Virus record (IMG/VR): IMGVR_UViG_3300046411_000396
Span: 1 to 36,463 of that record
DNA length: 36,463 nt
Direction: 5' to 3' (one strand)
DNA from: a virus
Under the pieces are notes generated by a model that saw nothing but the letters and a program-made list of their open reading frames with translations, made no database searches and was not told where the DNA came from. The number at the start of each line of letters is the position of its first letter. Position 1 is the stretch's first letter. The translations under genes and the position numbers were made by a program. Below, piece after piece: positions 35,190 through 36,463 of this stretch.

Positions 35190-35738
35190 CTATTTCCTTG
35201 TTATTTTGGTTCTGTTTCCTGCGAACACGTTAAATAGATCCGTGGGCATATCATCACCCTTTTCGATACGCTCACGAACCAATGCTTTAAGTGTCATGGG
35301 CTCAACCTTTAACTTCTGGGTGGGTTGATACCCTTGACCTTGCGCAAGGACAGCATAATCTGCCGCCTTGTTATCTTCGTTACGACCAAAGGAAACGGTA
35401 ATCTCATTTTTAATAAGATCCCCTAAGCCATTTTTACGAAGCCAGTCAAATGCTTCTTCCTGTTTTGCTTTAGGAATTGAAGCACCATAGACGGGTTTGA
35501 CTTCTACGCCAGCCCCATCTGATAAACTAAATTTTGATATATTCATTTCTGTCATCATCGTAGGTATAACCTCACCAGATAAAACGTCCATATCATTTTT
35601 TAGTTTTTTTAATTCTTCTTCTTTTGCAGCGAACTTATCTTCCAAGGTTCTTAATTTAATAACCTGTTCAGATAATTCTTTCATGTCATTCGTGTTTGCT
35701 AACGAATCGACTTTGTCTTCTTCTAAGTTTATACTCAT
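35190..35738 (-). CDS. Coiled-coil protein of the replication operon, 182 aa
   Basis: MSINLEEDKVDSLANTNDMK, then a coiled coil (KLRTLEDKFAAKEEELKKLK) and a conserved-looking C-terminal domain (AFDWLRKNGLGDLIKNEITV; KVEPMTLKALVRERIEKGDD; NVFAGNRTKITRK). No family recognised for certain. It is the first gene of the operon from promoter 35775-35802 and lies 4 bases before the SSB-like gene, so a DNA-replication or recombination accessory role is likely. Confidence 0.72.
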   Translation of the reverse strand: MSINLEEDKVDSLANTNDMKELSEQVIKLRTLEDKFAAKEEELKKLKNDMDVLSGEVIPTMMTEMNISKFSLSDGAGVEVKPVYGASIPKAKQEEAFDWLRKNGLGDLIKNEITVSFGRNEDNKAADYAVLAQGQGYQPTQKLKVEPMTLKALVRERIEKGDDMPTDLFNVFAGNRTKITRK

Positions 35739-35774
35739 GTCTTTTTACCTTTCGTAGTAGTTAATGATGCTGTT

Positions 35775-35802
35775 AATATAATATCATAATATCCTATGTC
35801 AA
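35775..35802 (-). promoter_or_regulatory. Promoter of the replication operon with ATAGGATAT box
   Basis: TTGACA and TATATT with a 16-base spacer on the minus strand. ATAGGATATTAT follows the -35 directly, the same box as at other promoters here. It would drive the 182-aa, SSB-like, primase, helicase and polymerase genes. Confidence 0.65.
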
Positions 35803-35804
35803 GT

Positions 35805-36155
35805 TTATTCTTCAATCTTTCCTTGTTCATATAAATTTATTTCTATTGGGTAATAAGTTTTTTCTTGTCTATCCCATTTTAATAAATTAAATTTTCCACC
35901 TGTTTTATCTGCCACAATTGAACATGCAACACCTATGATTGCAGGATCTCCGGTAAGTAGTAAGTAATCGTTTTCTGTATATTTATCTAATAACTTTCTT
36001 AATTTAAAAATTAATGGACCAGGGGATAATATAATTTGTGAATGTTCTGGTAATAAAGTTTTTAATGTGCCAAACTTTTGTGCTCCCATGATATTAAATT
36101 TAGGGGTCCCTATTTTAGTTCCTGGCAATTCTTGTATAATATAAACTGTGTTCAT
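35805..36155 (-). CDS. Hypothetical protein, 116 aa
   Basis: MNTVYIIQELPGTKIGTPKF; contains FGTLKTLLPEHSQIILSPGP, LIFKLRKLLDKYTENDYLLL and TGDPAIIGVACSIVADKTGG, an alpha/beta Rossmann-like pattern (LLLTGDPAIIG). The family recurs in marine phages without function. It has its own promoter (36175-36201) and is divergent from the SNF2-like gene. The gene downstream has its own promoter too, so this may be a separate unit. Confidence 0.75.
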   Translation of the reverse strand: MNTVYIIQELPGTKIGTPKFNIMGAQKFGTLKTLLPEHSQIILSPGPLIFKLRKLLDKYTENDYLLLTGDPAIIGVACSIVADKTGGKFNLLKWDRQEKTYYPIEINLYEQGKIEE

Positions 36156-36174
36156 AACTTTCCTATTGACACCT

Positions 36175-36201
36175 ATTATAAGGTTATGTTATCACTGTCA
36201 A
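36175..36201 (-). promoter_or_regulatory. Promoter for the 116-aa gene (divergent region)
   Basis: TTGACA and TATAAT with a short 15-base spacer on the minus strand. On the plus strand TTGACA at 36166-36171 faces the other way, with a poor -10 (TTATCA after 17 bases) for the SNF2-like gene. The two -35 boxes form an inverted pair. Confidence 0.5.
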
Positions 36202-36218
36202 TAGAAAGAAGAAATATT

Positions 36219-36463
36219 ATGGATTATAAATTTAAAACGAAGCCTTATGAGCATCAATTATCTGCGTTAAAAAAATCGTGGAATAAAGAAAACTTTGCGT
36301 ACTTCATGGAGATGGGTACGGGTAAATCTAAAGTGTTAATAGATAATGTATCTATGCTTTACGACAAAGGTAAAATTAATGGACTACTTTTAATTGCACC
36401 TAAAGGTGTTTATAAAAACTGGTTCGACTCAGAAATACCTACACATATGGTAAACCATATAGA
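36219..36463 (+). CDS. SNF2-like / DEAD-box helicase, N-terminal part (truncated at window edge)
   Basis: ATG at 36219, open to the end of the window (81 codons). MDYKFKTKPYEHQLSALKKS is the Q-motif-like start (PYEHQ) and YFMEMGTGKSKVLIDNVSML contains Walker A (MGTGKS). GLLLIAPKGVYKNWFDSEIP is motif Ia (LIAPKG and W) typical of SNF2 helicases. It likely remodels DNA in replication or recombination. It is the only plus-strand gene of this end and continues past the window. Confidence 0.85.
   Translation, partial: MDYKFKTKPYEHQLSALKKSWNKENFAYFMEMGTGKSKVLIDNVSMLYDKGKINGLLLIAPKGVYKNWFDSEIPTHMVNHI

Overview
The window looks like about 36.5 kb of a tailed double-stranded DNA phage (Caudoviricetes). 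It is AT-rich, with packed, overlapping genes and strong A/G-rich ribosome binding sites. Many proteins resemble families I know from marine phages of SAR11-type or other marine alphaproteobacteria; that host is an inference from memory, not a search. I see no integrase, phage RNA polymerase, rRNA, tRNA or CRISPR array. Both ends cut through genes: a tail-fibre-like gene at the left and an SNF2-like helicase at the right. No tape-measure or tail-tube gene is visible, which fits a short-tailed phage or missing sequence to the left.

Virion half (1 to about 17.8 kb, all on the minus strand, so transcription runs right to left). In transcription order: terminase large subunit, a small linker gene, portal (829 aa), a small gene, a two-helix membrane protein, five tiny Lys/Arg-rich proteins plus one 48-aa protein, a small helical protein, a GroES-like co-chaperonin, a coiled-coil scaffold-like protein, a 152-aa protein, a decoration-like protein, the HK97-fold major capsid protein, two small ORFs, two small virion-like proteins, three connector/adaptor-like proteins, and fibre proteins with internal repeats. 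A promoter lies just before terL and another before the 153-aa structural gene. Strong hairpins follow the capsid gene and that 153-aa gene.

Middle (17.8 to 22.6 kb). This part mixes strands and holds the most unusual DNA. Five copies of a GC-rich palindromic element, GGGTGGGYCCCGCCCAC followed by AWGCTCTTCTCT (the fourth copy lacks the tail), all lie in one orientation in intergenic gaps. Between copies 4 and 5 is a perfect 16-bp TGTTTCACGTGAAACA, identical to the bacterial chromosomal ParB-binding site parS, yet no parA or parB gene is in the window. Genes here include a gp88-like cysteine-rich protein (plus strand), a PD-(D/E)XK nuclease, and the small terminase subunit, which runs opposite to terL from a promoter that appears to give a leaderless mRNA. 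A 323-bp AT-rich gap (22261-22583) carries a tandem repeat of about 84 bp, TGTAACA boxes and a CG-alternating palindrome, and is the best origin candidate.

Replication and lysis half (22.6 to 36.2 kb, almost all minus strand). It encodes a RecB-like exonuclease, an HNH nuclease, a SAM methyltransferase, an RHH regulator, an M15 peptidase endolysin with small membrane proteins, a family A DNA polymerase, a DUF3310 protein, a UvrD-like helicase, an archaeo-eukaryotic-type primase and a probable ssDNA-binding protein. Several promoters of the TTGACA/TATAAT type in the middle and right parts share an ATATCCTATA box at or near the -10 or -35, which suggests a common operator or promoter class.
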